Source: Spinacia oleracea (Eukaryota; Streptophyta; Magnoliopsida; Caryophyllales; Amaranthaceae). Taken from it: a stretch of 64,000 bases of DNA. This document shows, piece by piece, positions 35,343 through 46,089 of the stretch. The notes beneath the pieces are model-generated. The model made no database searches. It worked only from the letters and a program-made list of their open reading frames with translations, and was not told the origin of the DNA. Position 1 is the first letter of the stretch, and every line of letters starts with the position of its first letter. The translations under genes were made by a program, and so were the position numbers. The stretch lies in assembly GCF_020520425.1 (NCBI RefSeq), contig NC_079491.1, positions 111,228,652-111,292,651 on the forward strand, read 5' to 3'.

Positions 35343-38320
35343 TGTAACACCCTAATAATTCTGTGCTTTCTATAAAACATTTTCCAACTTAAAACACAGG
35401 AATTACCAAGATATTACCGCCACCGTGATAACGGCTAATGCTATTTACCAGAATTACGCAGCGGAATTAACTAACTTTTAAAACATATTAAATAAGTAGT
35501 TAATGGTCATTAAAACAAGTTGGAACCGTTGAGGCCCAAATCCAAAGTATTAAATCATTTTAAGAAAACCCATTAACTATAAGAAATATTAGTCATGACT
35601 ATAAATAAAATAGAGTTTATAAAATACGGAAGAAATAAACTCTCAACTCGAATCCCATGATATCTTCTCCCGCAAGTTATCTCTACAAACCTGCTTTATT
35701 AAAAATCTACTCCCCAACAATGCAAATGCAATTGATGGATCATCATAGGGTCATTAAGGAAAGGCCATGACCAGAAGACATGAAGCACGAAGTCAGCAAA
35801 AGCTGAGTACGAACAAGCTAGAATAACATTCTATTCTAACATGCTTCACTCGACAAATTAAATAATCCACATGCAAAAGGCATGTAATAAACAACAAACA
35901 TGGAGACAAGACTCGACACTTGACACGACTCTTGACTCACAGTTTAATAAAGAAGTAGCTTCGAACGGGTAAAGTAAAGTATCCTCAAAAGGAAAGAAAA
36001 GGGTGATGGGAGCCAACCATACACCAAAATAAGTCGGGCTACTATCGACAGTCGGGCCATACCGACAGGAATTTCAATGCACAACGGCATAAAAGAGAAT
36101 GAAACAACGTCTTGAATCATTCTAGGAGTATAAGTTTTCCGGCAAGACTCCCCCCATTGTTCATACTCAAGGTATGTACGTTCCAAGAGTTTTGAAGATC
36201 TTTCGGGATACACCTTACGTTAATCAGTATATTATGTTCAAGGAGACTCAAGACTTTACTTAAGACACAACATACAAACAATTGAACAAATAACAATTCA
36301 ACAACAACACTTCATTATTTTACTTCTTTAAGACTTGTGATCAAACATAGACTCAAGTGATATTACTCCCATTGTTCCTTCTCAAAAACACTGTTTGAGA
36401 TAACCCGACATTGCCTATTAACAAGCGGGGTGTGCCCTTAGCACGAATTGTCCTTAATTCAATTCACATAGACTCTCTAACATATTCTACCCCTTGGTAG
36501 AATAGATATTGCTCATTGGCAATACTCGATTGGCTCAATAATTATGCTAGACATCCTATACTATAGCATAACAATAATAACGACTTGCATACGCACTACT
36601 CATACATGCAAACCAACTTGAACAACATGATTGACATAATTCAACGATTATAAAAGTCCATAACATGATAGTTCAACAGAATCTATAAAGCATAATTCAA
36701 TTCATAACATGCTCGTTCACATAGATTCAATAATAATAATAACATGCTCGTTCTCACTATCAAACATGAATTCAATAACATATTCTTTCTCAATCATCAA
36801 ACATGAATTCATAACAACATATAAGTTCACATGATTCGCATTCAATACACTTCACAAAGTCCTAAAGGGATGGGTGGTCACCCTAGTCTTGTACGTACCT
36901 GGAATACCTAAGTACGGGGGCCACTGTGCGAATCACGACTCACTATAAATCAACTCCTATAAGCAAAATAAGAGAACTAAATTATTATCCATGTTTATTA
37001 AATTTCCAGCAACTATTTAAGATTCTAAAACCTTTGTTTTAATTAGAAATCAATCATTAATCATTAATTTAATAGTCTCAAATAGTCAACTCAAGTCCTA
37101 ACATAAAAACATTGACTTTTTAGCTTTAAAATCATTAAAAACCAACTTTTTAAAGCTTATAAACAATCTGAAAATTTAAGTTGATTCCTATAATTTAAAT
37201 TGTCATTAAATTATGTGAATCAATCGCTTTAATTAATTGAAATCAAAACCCTAACAATAGTTTATTCCAAAAACATGTTTTGACTTAAAAAATCAACACT
37301 TTATAAACTTATTAAATCTGAAAATTATAATTTCAATCATCAAAACCACTCTCTTTAATTAAAAACAACACTAACCCAATACGGTGTTCATAACCGTTCT
37401 AATTAATTTAAACAACCCAAATATTTAAACTAATCACGACAATTAAATCAATTTAAAACTGAAAATTAATATTTTTGAAAATAAATTTTGATTGAGACAA
37501 TTGATCAACACACACACACACAACGATTAATGATCGTGTGTGTGTGTGCCGACCATCGCACACGACAAGCACAAGCAACAGCAGCGGCAGCGCAACGCAC
37601 CGCAGCAAGGGCGCGCGCGCAAAGGGGCAGGGGCAGGCGAGCTGGGCGCTGGGCACATGCGAGGCACACACGCGCACACAACGCTACTGCTGTGCTGCGA
37701 CGCGACGAGGGGTGATGCACGAGTGGGCAGCGCGGGCGAGCACGACCACATAGCACGCAGGCACGTAGTGCTACGTACGCTGCGGCTGCGGGACGGGCAA
37801 GAGACGGGCGAGAGGCGGGCTGCCTTGCGCCGCAACCAAGGGCGCACGAAGAAGAGAGGGAGTGTGAGGTGTGGAGTGTGCCGCAATGAGAGGAAAAAGA
37901 GGAGAGAGAGAGATTTCTGAATTTTTGGTTGTGAGGGTTTGATATGAGGTCTATTTATAGATTTTCTCTCCCATGTGGGCTAGGTTAGGGTAATTTTGAG
38001 TTGGGCTTATTACCGGGCTCATTTAAGTTTACTCCTTGCAAGCTTTGTTGGGTTTGGTCAAGACAAAACGACCGGGCTTTAAGTAAATCAAATTCGTTTT
38101 CGAAATACGTCCCAACAAATCTCGATTAAATAAATTTATTGAATTTATTTAATAAAAATACGGTTTTCAAAATAATTAATATTTAAATTAATTAAAAATA
38201 AATAGCATTTAATTCTCATCAAATGGAATTAATTTATAAAAATACTTTATAAATACGACGAAATGCTTTATAAATATAATAAAATATATTTATAATTATA
38301 GAAAAATACGAGGTATTACA
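35343..38320 (-). repeat. Gypsy 5' LTR, complete
   Basis: 2,978 bp; plus strand TGTAACACCC to GAGGTATTACA. TATA box on the minus strand at 37,951-37,960. It contains the (CA)n/(TG)n palindrome at 37,507-37,549 and a GC-rich part (37,550-37,850) that gives spurious ORFs. G run 36,916-36,920 marks the site equivalent to the CACTA insertion in the other LTR. Confidence 0.92.
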
Positions 38321-38324
38321 CAAA

Positions 38325-38898
38325 TGATGCGGCAAAAAATAACTGGACATCATGTCCCAATGATAGCTTGACACATGTCCTCCATAAATGCTAAAACAGC
38401 GTGACTTCGTTGGAATCCACCGTGGACCTCTCACATAATGACACGTGGCATCTCCAAACTTGCCCCAAACAGATATGCAAGATGCTCGAATGTATCTCTA
38501 CTTGTTGTTTAGACACAAAGGCCCAACTTGTTTGACAGGCTAGCCCAGTCCTAAAAAGGCACCTTAAAGCCCTTTATTTCAAAATGCACCAGATAAGGAC
38601 ACATGTCTTCATCTCTAAAGGTCAGCCAGTCATATAGCTAGGGTTTTTGGACACTTCCCAAAAACCCTAGCCATATATATAGTCCGATTCCCATGGTAAA
38701 AGGGGCATTCAATTCATTCCCACCAACCTAAAACTATCTTTGCTCTGCCTTCTCTCTACAAATTACTTCTCTCTCTAGCCAATACTTACTTAGGTATCGG
38801 AGGGAATATTCCTTCGGGAATATTCTTGTTTTGCAGGTTGCAGGAAGATCGTGCCAACGCATACTTGATACCTCTGAGGAACGCGTGACACGTCATCA
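38325..38898 (+). mobile_element. LTR-like remnant
   Basis: TGATGCGG to CGTCATCA with TATATATAG at about 38,674-38,682 and a U5-like tail containing an inverted repeat, GGAATATTCCTTCGGGAATATTC, so it looks like a solo or truncated LTR. No matching target duplication was found and its left edge may have been cut by the gypsy insertion. Confidence 0.5.
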
Positions 38899-39455
38899 CC
38901 ACAAAAGATCCCACAATAATAAGCACAGTGTTTGAAAATTGATGCATTTAAAAGGTGATAAGTTACTATATTACCTAAGGTCGTTAACTACCCAAATTAA
39001 AACCAAAATGTCCAAAATATTAGCAAAATACCCTCTAGCTTTTGACATTATCATTATCATAGCCATCCACCCTAGAAGGGTGTAACCACTATAGCAAACT
39101 ACTGCTCCTTCGAAGTGCCTTCATTTTCCGTTGAACTTGTTGTACATGTACTTCCCTTTCTTGCAATAACCACAGTTGTAGATATTGTGGTTGGAATTGT
39201 CCCAAACAGGATTTGAGTGATAACTATTTACGTGTCACCATCAATTGGCGGCGGAGCTTCCAAAAAATCTAAAATTTTAACTATTTAATGTAGCAATCGA
39301 GGTATCACTACATTAAATATTATATTTAGAATTAAACCATAGATAATGCGTAATGCAGCCCTTATTTAATACATATAAGCATTAACATAATTCATATTCT
39401 GATAAAAATTGGTTTGACTTGATTTGAGAGTAACAATATAAATAAGTAATTAATA
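38899..39455. other. Unassigned AT-rich DNA
   Basis: No supported gene. On the minus strand near 39,180 a short CGYCKKG-like peptide hints at a decayed copia gag knuckle, too weak to call. Confidence 0.4.
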
Positions 39456-39714
39456 ATTCCTCCGTCTTTTAATACTCACAACGTTTGTTAGTTTCACGCA
39501 TGCCAATGCACAATTTTGATCATTTATATCTTAAATTCTCTTTATGCAAAAATTATAAAAAGTTGATATTTTAAAAATACACATTGAGACGAATCTAAAA
39601 AAATCCCACATGACTATGTTTTATCTTATATAAAAATCACTAAGAATAGTCAAAGTAAATTATATGAATAGTGAAAAAAGTCCAAACGTTGCGAGTATTA
39701 AAAGACGGAGGAAG
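39456..39714. mobile_element. Stowaway-type MITE
   Basis: 259 bp with inverted ends (TTCCTCCGTCTTTTAATACT at left, complement at right) and TA on both sides (39,454-39,455 and 39,715-39,716). Non-coding, as expected of a Tc1/mariner-derived MITE. Confidence 0.88.
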
Positions 39715-40101
39715 TATACAATTGACTAACACACAACCCGAATTACTTGGACGGTTGAACATGCCCCATACAACAATACTAATAGGATTCGATACAAATA
39801 GCCAGATCGATAAGAAATTAAGAATGAATGCATAGATGAAAAATTTATTAAGAAAGAATCATAACATTTTTGTTTTTCTTTGGGTAATGTGATTGAACAC
39901 ATTCTTGCAACTTTTGCAAGTGTCTCACAACATAAATACTAACCTACTGTATATCATTGGTTCTCCAATTCAGCACTGAAGATTTGTGATGTCCACAATA
40001 GATGGACTAATACAACCAAAACATCTAGTATCATAATTTTCCATGAATCCCATTAGAAATTAACAGATCAATTCCTCTAAAGTTCTAAAATTCCTTTTCC
40101 T
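39715..40101. other. AT-rich spacer and 3' UTR of the following gene
   Basis: No coding region. Probably the 3' untranslated part of the minus-strand gene starting at 41,195. Confidence 0.4.
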
Positions 40102-41195
40102 TCACTTCCTCCTAGCTCTTGTACTAGGAGTCTTCCTCGCCGTCCCCTTCTCATCGATATTCATCGGTGCCACCGGAAGCGGTGGCTTCTTGGTGGTGCT
40201 CCTCAATGCGTACCTTGGGTGCTGGCTTCGATCCACTGATGAATAAGTATTGGCCGCAGCCATCATCGACTTCTTCAAAGTCTCAGCCTTCTTCTTGGTG
40301 GAATCTTTCTTCAAAGTAGAATCAAGTTTAACACCCATATGATTATAAGCAGTTTTGGGCTCATCATCCCCTGATTCACTCTGTTTCTTCCTTAGCCTTT
40401 CATTCCTCCTCTCTGAATAAGCATTCTACAACCTACCTCTCTCAAACATCTTAGTATTACCCCCTCCAATTGCTGAATCATTGTTGCTTTTCGCGTTGAT
40501 TGCACCGAGCTCGTCTTCCACCATTTTTGCTAATGCCCTCAATTCACAAGAAACTGTGTTGAATTCTGGCTTGTTCTCTTGTTCTCTCATCTGCGGTTTG
40601 GTCATCATTGCTGGAATAACAGTGAAAAACAGAATTAAACCCATTTATTAAGCGTTTATTCATTCTTCGATCACCCAGAAAACCAAATTAAAATCAAGGA
40701 AATAAAACAACCAAAATCAACAGACCCAGTAAGGGCTTACTATTGAATTAACTGATTTATTCTGTTTCCTTAAACCCACAACATACCAATTTTGTTTGTG
40801 CAAAAGAAAGGAATTTCAGCAATTATATCAACAACGAAAAAACCCACATCAAAACCCAAAATGACAAGCTCTTTGGGGAAAAAAAATCTGGTGTTCGAAG
40901 AGGGGTGCTGGCGTTGAAATTGGAGTTAGGTGGTTGAAGGGGGCGACGGCCTCGAAGAGTCATCGGAGATCTAGCAAGCGGTGGTTTCCGATCAGTTTTC
41001 ATCCTGCAAAAATCACAAAGAAAATTTGCCAGATTTTGAGTTTGATGAGAGAATAAGAAAATGAAGACATAGAATAAGAAGTATTGAAGATTGATTTTCT
41101 ACATTATATTTTACCTAATAAGAAATTGTAGGAGATTGGTCTCACAAGTTTTACCGATTCTCTGTGTTTAGGGTTCTGGGTTTGGTTTAGGAGTT
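40102..41195 (-). pseudogene. Small basic plant protein of unknown function, low-copy host gene with one nonsense codon
   Basis: A multi-exon minus-strand gene. An untranslated first exon (about 41,195-41,110) contains AACCCTAAACACAGAG. The second exon starts after a TTTTGCAG acceptor with ATG at 41,002 and encodes MKTDRKPPLARSPMTLRGRR and PLQPPNSNFNASTPLRT; its donor is unclear (near 40,880). The last exon, from about 40,621, encodes EFNTVSCELRALAKMVEDEL, MFERGRL, SERRNERLRKKQSE, then a Lys/Thr-rich tail (RYALRSTTKKPPLP) to the stop at 40,102. A TAG at 40,426-40,428 directly follows MFERGRL; the frame is otherwise open. It looks like a conserved small nuclear-type protein, but I cannot name it. 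A Helitron end lies directly upstream. Confidence 0.6.
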
Positions 41196-41198
41196 GAA

Positions 41199-42519
41199 CT
41201 AATATACTACCCGTGCGATGCACGGTTTATAATCTTAATATAAATTTGTATGAAATTTAGGAGACAATTATCATTAAAATAGAGCTTATATATTTTATCC
41301 TAATTAAAATAATGACTGATAAGTTTGTTATTACACATTTCGTTGTCTTATTTATAAATTAGTTAAAGCGAATAAGGGTACATGGATAGAATTATTTTCA
41401 TCTCCATTCATCACCTCTGTCAAGCAATAAGGTACCACATCCACCCTTCACTTCGGTAGTTATACCCACTTAATATTTGCCTCATTTATCTCATTACCTG
41501 GCCAATTAACACCTACTTACACCATTTACTTCATTCATCCTATAGATGTCTTTGAGGTGGGGTGGGGCCTCCACACAAGTATCCGCCTAAAATTCTCATA
41601 TACATCCTTGACATGCACCCATATGGGAATGGTAACCCCATCTCAATCCTCTTCTCGAGGGGTACAAAGTAAAATTATTCACGCTCCATTACCTACCCGT
41701 ATATCCACACCCGCCTCAAACCCATCCCTAGACTCGACTATTTTTTTATTAAAATAATTTTGAATTTTAAAACTATATTCTAGAGTCTCCGACAATTCGG
41801 TTGTCTGATTAGAGTAATTGAGTAAATAAATAAAATATTATAATATGTACATTAGTAGTTATAAAATGTTGATATATTTATAATCAATTAGAGCAAAGAA
41901 AATGTTGATTACATATATTAGTAAAAAAAATTAATCACCTTAAGACTTCAATAATACTCCGTATGAGAGAATAAATTATTATTCATGCGCCGTATAAAAA
42001 TATTACCATAACTACTCCGTATAATATTGCCAAACTTTATTTTTCATTTTTAAAATAAAGTATAGGATTTTGCCACTATCGTTTATATTTTCATGTCTTA
42101 AGTACTTGTATATATGTCAACAATAAAAATTCGTTACATATAGTGATGATCAAGATTCATAACTCATAAGTTATCTTTGTTAGACATATTTTTTGGGTGC
42201 TATTTAAAAGTATATTTTTAGACATGTTTTTAGGGTACTATTAAAAGGTAACATCCTAATATGGTATTGAAATGAAATATATTATTCGTATACTGGATTT
42301 GTTTAATTAGGAAGGAAATAAAGAAGCGGAAAATATTTATAGGAGGTTTATTATCATCAAAATATTTAGGATTTATAATGACAATCAATAATATTTTTCC
42401 TTAATTAAAATATTTATTTAGTTTTTTTAAAAAAAATTAAGAGAGAGGCGGATTAATGAGTGACATTTATCATCACCATATTGATTTTCTGTCTTTTAGT
42501 ATACTCCGTATTATATAGA
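41199..42519 (-). mobile_element. Non-autonomous Helitron (copy A)
   Basis: On the minus strand the 5' end reads TCTATATAATACGGAGTATA then CTAAAAGACAG and ATGGTGATGA, typical of plant Helitron 5' ends. The 3' end has the hairpin CCGTGCATCGCACGG followed by about 8 bases and TTAG (expected CTRR, so one base off). No Rep/helicase ORF is present. The 3' terminus abuts the first exon of the host gene at 41,195. Confidence 0.6.
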
Positions 42520-42528
42520 TAAAAAGTA
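42209..42528. repeat. Direct repeat unit 1 (Helitron 5' region)
   Basis: Starts TATATTTTTAGACATGTTTT. The same sequence begins again at 43,199, and its second half (ATGGTATTGAAATGA...GATTTTCTGTCTTTTAGTAT) recurs at 43,523-43,803 with about 285 bp of extra DNA between the two halves. Confidence 0.75.
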
Positions 42529-42583
42529 CTCCCTCTGTATTTATTTAAGAGATACACTTGCCTTTTCCGGCCGTATTTATTTA

Positions 42584-42986
42584 GGCTCTGTTCTCTTCAC
42601 CTTATTTTCACTTATTTCAGGTCTGATAAGATAAGATAAGATAAAATAAGATAAGTTCAGGGTCAATAAGATAAGATAAGATAAGATAAGATAAGTTCAG
42701 GGTCAATAAGATAAGATAAGATAAGATAAGTTCAGTGCCAATAAGATAAGATAAGATAAGATAAGATAAGATAAGATAAGATAAGGTAAATATTACATAA
42801 GGTTATACTATAAGTTTCAATAAGATAAGGGTCAATAAGATAAGATAAGGGTCAATAAGATAAGATAAGATAAGATAAGGGTCAATAAGTTCAGATAAGA
42901 TAAGATAAGATAAGATAAAGGTCAATAAGATAAGATAAGATAAGATAAGATAAGATAAGTGAAATTCAGGTGAAGAGAACACTACC
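42584..42986. mobile_element. Tourist-like (PIF/Harbinger) MITE nested in Stowaway MITE
   Basis: Ends GGCTCTGTTCTCTTCACCT and, inverted, GGTAGTGTTCTCTTCACCT. TTA target duplication at 42,581-42,583 and 42,987-42,989. The interior is almost entirely GATAA repeats. Confidence 0.85.
42620..42960 (+). repeat. (GATAA)n minisatellite with GGTCAATAA punctuation
   Basis: Runs of AAGAT/GATAA units interrupted by TTCAGGGTCAATAAGATAAG-type spacers, giving a higher-order arrangement. It fills the nested MITE. Confidence 0.95.
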
Positions 42987-43240
42987 TTAGTAACTTATCA
43001 ACCCCACCATCTAATTAAATAATATATTTACACCCCACCCCTACTCCCTAAAATGACATGGTCCCCACTTGTTTTTCTTATTAAAATATCTACTCAACCC
43101 CATTTGTTTTATTACTTTATTACATTCAATTCTTTTTCTTAATACCCGTGTCCGGCCAATTGTATCTCTTAAATAAATACGGAGGGAGTATCTTTTTAGA
43201 CATGTTTTTAGGGTACAATTAAAAGGTAACATCCCAATAT

Positions 43241-43525
43241 GAATTCGTATAATGAGTTGTTATTAGTGATTTTGAAAAAAATATTTTTTTATTCATATGA
43301 AACTTTTATCAATATAAAATAGATAACTTTTATACATATAAAACTAACTTTTAAGCATTTTGTTTTAACTTTTACTTCAATATACAATAAATTTATTGTA
43401 AATCATGTGCATGCAAGACCGTACTATAGTTGTCATGAATATTAATATAATCCTCTTTACTTTATGACAAAACATTTGGAATTCGGTACTCCAAACGTTG
43501 TTTCTAGGCAAGGGTCCCCAAGTAT
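43241..43525. other. 285-bp segment splitting repeat unit 2
   Basis: AT-rich DNA absent from unit 1 (joined there at about 42,262). Possibly a small insertion; no TIRs were recognised. Confidence 0.5.
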
Positions 43526-43809
43526 GGTATTGAAATGACTCATATATTATTCGTATAATAAATTTATTTAATTGGGAAGGAAATAAAGAATAGGAAAATA
43601 TTTATAGGAGGTTTATTATCAACAAAATATTTAGGATTTATAATGACACTTAATAATATTTTTCCTCCTGTCAAAAAAAAATAATAATAATATTTTTCCT
43701 TAATTAAAATATTTATTTAGTTATTTTTTTTAATTAAAAAAGAGGCGAATTAATGAGTGACATTTGTCATCACCACATTGATTTCCTCTCTTTTAGTATA
43801 ATATATAGA
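43526..43809 (-). mobile_element. Helitron 5'-terminal segment (copy B)
   Basis: Minus strand begins TCTATATATTATACTAAAAG and continues with AATCAATGTGGTGATGAC, a typical Helitron start. The segment parallels 42,250-42,519 of copy A. Its 3' end was not located; it may share that of copy A. Confidence 0.55.
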
Positions 43810-44261
43810 TATATAGATAGATTACAATATTGTAATGAATTAATAGTGACAACGGGCGGTTGTTTGAATTTTTAAAGGTGTACGAGCGTCTAAACGGTCA
43901 AATCAATCGGACGACTTGTGTTTTTTTAAGCTTTTATGGATAGACAGTTTGATTACCTACCATATTTAACATAAAATCATGAGTGGACGAGTGGTGAGCC
44001 AAGGTGTTGGTTGGACGAGGTAGTCTACATCGCTGGTCACCAGCGACAAACTGACCCCATACCCCCTATTCCCCTCCCAATTTTTTTTTTTGGAAAGATG
44101 ATTCACCGTTAAATAAATGTGTACAACTGTTGCTAACTTGTTATATACTGTCAACGGTAATATAAATATTATCATTGTTGTATATATCATGTCATTGTTG
44201 TATTAAAATACTGTCACAATCACCCAAAAAAAGAAAATGATGTATACAAGTGTAATGTATG
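43810..44261. other. Unassigned DNA
   Basis: No gene. Contains a small inverted repeat, CTGGTCACCAGCG, near 44,033. Confidence 0.35.
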
Positions 44262-44700
44262 GGGTAAGGGTTTACAATTGAATTAACGGATTTATTATAC
44301 GCACTGCTAAATTGCGATCATTTTCCTTGAATCCACAACATACAAACTCTTCTTTTACAAAGTAGAGGAATTTCATACACTTTGTTAACCCGACAATCCA
44401 AAAAATGAAATACAAGTTCTTGATTTTAATATACGCATCGACTGCGGATATCTGTTTCCTTAAACCCACAATTAAATTTGACAATGGATAATTATTTTAA
44501 ATTATTTTCTTATTTTTTCATGTCCAATACTCTTAATTATTCTTATTTTCATTTTAGTTTTCCCAATTAATTATGCGGGTATACTTTTAGGTGGTTTGTT
44601 TCTTTTTTTTTTTTTTTTTAATTGTCTAGATTTCCTTAAATAACTGTGCATGAGAGATAGGGATTGGGGTTTTGAATTCCTCACATTTCTCATCAATCTT
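44262..44700 (-). repeat. Diverged duplicate of the 5' part of the 40-41 kb host gene
   Basis: GGTAAGGGTTTACAATTGAATTAACGGATTTATT at 44,261 parallels the sequence near 40,732-40,765, and similarity continues (CCACAACATAC...AGGAATTTCA) to about 44,375. TGTTTCCTTAAACCCACA occurs again at 44,453. Only intron/leader-like sequence is shared, not the coding exons. Confidence 0.55.
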
Positions 44701-44720
44701 CTTTAATAATATAGAGTAGT

Positions 44721-45640
44721 TTAGTACCTATGCAACGCACGATTATTAGTATTCTTTAAATATTTTTATTTAATACTTTTTTAATAATTTAATAATTATT
44801 TACTAAAAAGTTAATAAAATAAAATATATTTCGTAAATGAGTTCATCAACACCAAAAAAAAAATTTAAGTTTTTTCAAATATTTTAACACACAAATAAAT
44901 TTTTTCAATCAAAATAAGTTTATTTCAGATAAAATAAGTTGATATAATATAAATGCAGACACAATAAGTCGAATAAAACAGAGGCTTAAGTTAACTAAAT
45001 TTATCTAAACTTATATTATTTGAAATAAGTGTACTCATATTTACTTTCAATATAAGGTAACAATTTGCTAATATTTGTTTCTTTCAGTTCTTTATAAAAA
45101 GTTTCTCATATTTAATATTTTCACAACTTTTTTTGAAACACCAGGTATTGACAGGTATTGTTTTGCGTGTCTTTTTTTTGAGGGAGTTATGCGTGTCTTT
45201 AAGTATATAGTAATTGATATATTGATTGATAGTTATAGTTATTGATCTTGGTAGTTAAAAATGTGCCACAAATATTCTCTCGCAAAGAAGGAACACGTAA
45301 TATTTTTGGAAGTATTTAAAATAAAGTAGTGTAATTATTGATGGATTGTTCAGAAATGAAATTGTAAAAAAAATATTGTGTAGTACAAAAAATGTATGTT
45401 GCTATATTAGTATATTTTGAAAAAAAAAAATATAAGGATATTTTATAACATACGTTACAAAAAAAAATTGATAAAAGATATCAATTAATAAGGAATGATT
45501 TTCATTTTTAAAAAAAGAAATATAAAATTCTTTAAAATATGGTGAAATCTTTTCTGCAAAAAAAATGAAAAATACTAAGGACTCACCAGGACATGACACG
45601 TGTCATTCTTGGTGTGTCTTTTAGTATATAGTAACTAGTC
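44721..45640 (-). mobile_element. Possible small Helitron (copy C)
   Basis: Minus-strand 3' end: imperfect hairpin GTGCGTTGCAT, then CTAA at 44,721-44,724. Candidate 5' end near 45,636: TACTATATACTAAAAGACAC, followed by TGACACGTGTCATGTCC. No ORF. Termini are inferred from motif only. Confidence 0.4.
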
Positions 45641-46089
45641 TTATATGCATGCATATAAGACTTGTAAAACGTTCTCTTACTTCGTATTTTCAATCTTTAA
45701 CATGTATTCAAAGAGTAAAACCCAGAAAATTTTTATTCACCTTATTTTGGGTAATGTGAACAAAAAAAAGGTAAACATATTAAAACCTCAGTTTTCAAAG
45801 TCGCGCATTAAAATTAAGCAGATTAAAACATCTGTATTACTGAACTGTCTAACTAATACAACTGACAAATCCAAGATCAGTTCCAGCAAGGAATGTTATG
45901 ATCTTTAGCAGTATCAAACAAACATCTTACTTCTTTATTTTTGGAGTTTATTTACAATGTAATCTATCTAATTTCTTGCACCAATTGACTGAAACACAGA
46001 ATATATAAAATATCAATAAGAACCCTAAGTTTTTGTTCAGGTTTTCTGAAGTCACTACTTAGATGGCCAGTCAAGCTCATTCGTGATCT
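45641..46089. other. Unassigned AT-rich DNA
   Basis: A short open frame at 45,645-45,908 shows no recognisable domain and is probably chance. Confidence 0.4.

Larger units (their letters stand above)
12261..38320 (-). mobile_element. Ty3/gypsy chromovirus (Tekay/Del-like), nested host of copia, Harbinger and CACTA
   Basis: Minus-strand element. The 5' LTR (35,343-38,320) is followed by leader, gag (28,953 leftward), protease, reverse transcriptase, RNase H, integrase and chromodomain (to 13,938), then the 3' LTR (ends 13,655 on the inner side, cut by CACTA at 12,261). The RT sequence ([10 protein letters not shown]-like core, FIDDILVYS) and the C-terminal chromodomain place it with Tekay/Del chromoviruses. 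Removing the copia (10,411 bp plus 5-bp TSD) and Harbinger (4,418 bp plus 3-bp TSD) leaves about 6.85 kb of internal sequence. All genes are damaged. Confidence 0.9.
42529..43198. mobile_element. Stowaway-type MITE hosting a nested MITE
   Basis: Inverted ends CTCCCTCTGTATTTATTTAA and complement, flanked by TA (42,527-42,528 and 43,199-43,200). It is 670 bp with the nested element and about 264 bp without it. Confidence 0.9.

Noticed and set aside
38320-38905. Complete solo LTR with target duplication
   Set aside because: The 5-bp flanks (ACAAA and CCACA) do not match, so it is recorded only as an LTR-like remnant.
39120-39240. Possible copia gag zinc-knuckle remnant on the minus strand
   Set aside because: Only two cysteines of the knuckle are present and no other gag sequence flanks it.
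42620-42960. Regular spaced repeats that might suggest a CRISPR-like array
   Set aside because: The units are GATAA microsatellite runs of irregular length inside a plant MITE; there are no constant repeats with unique spacers.
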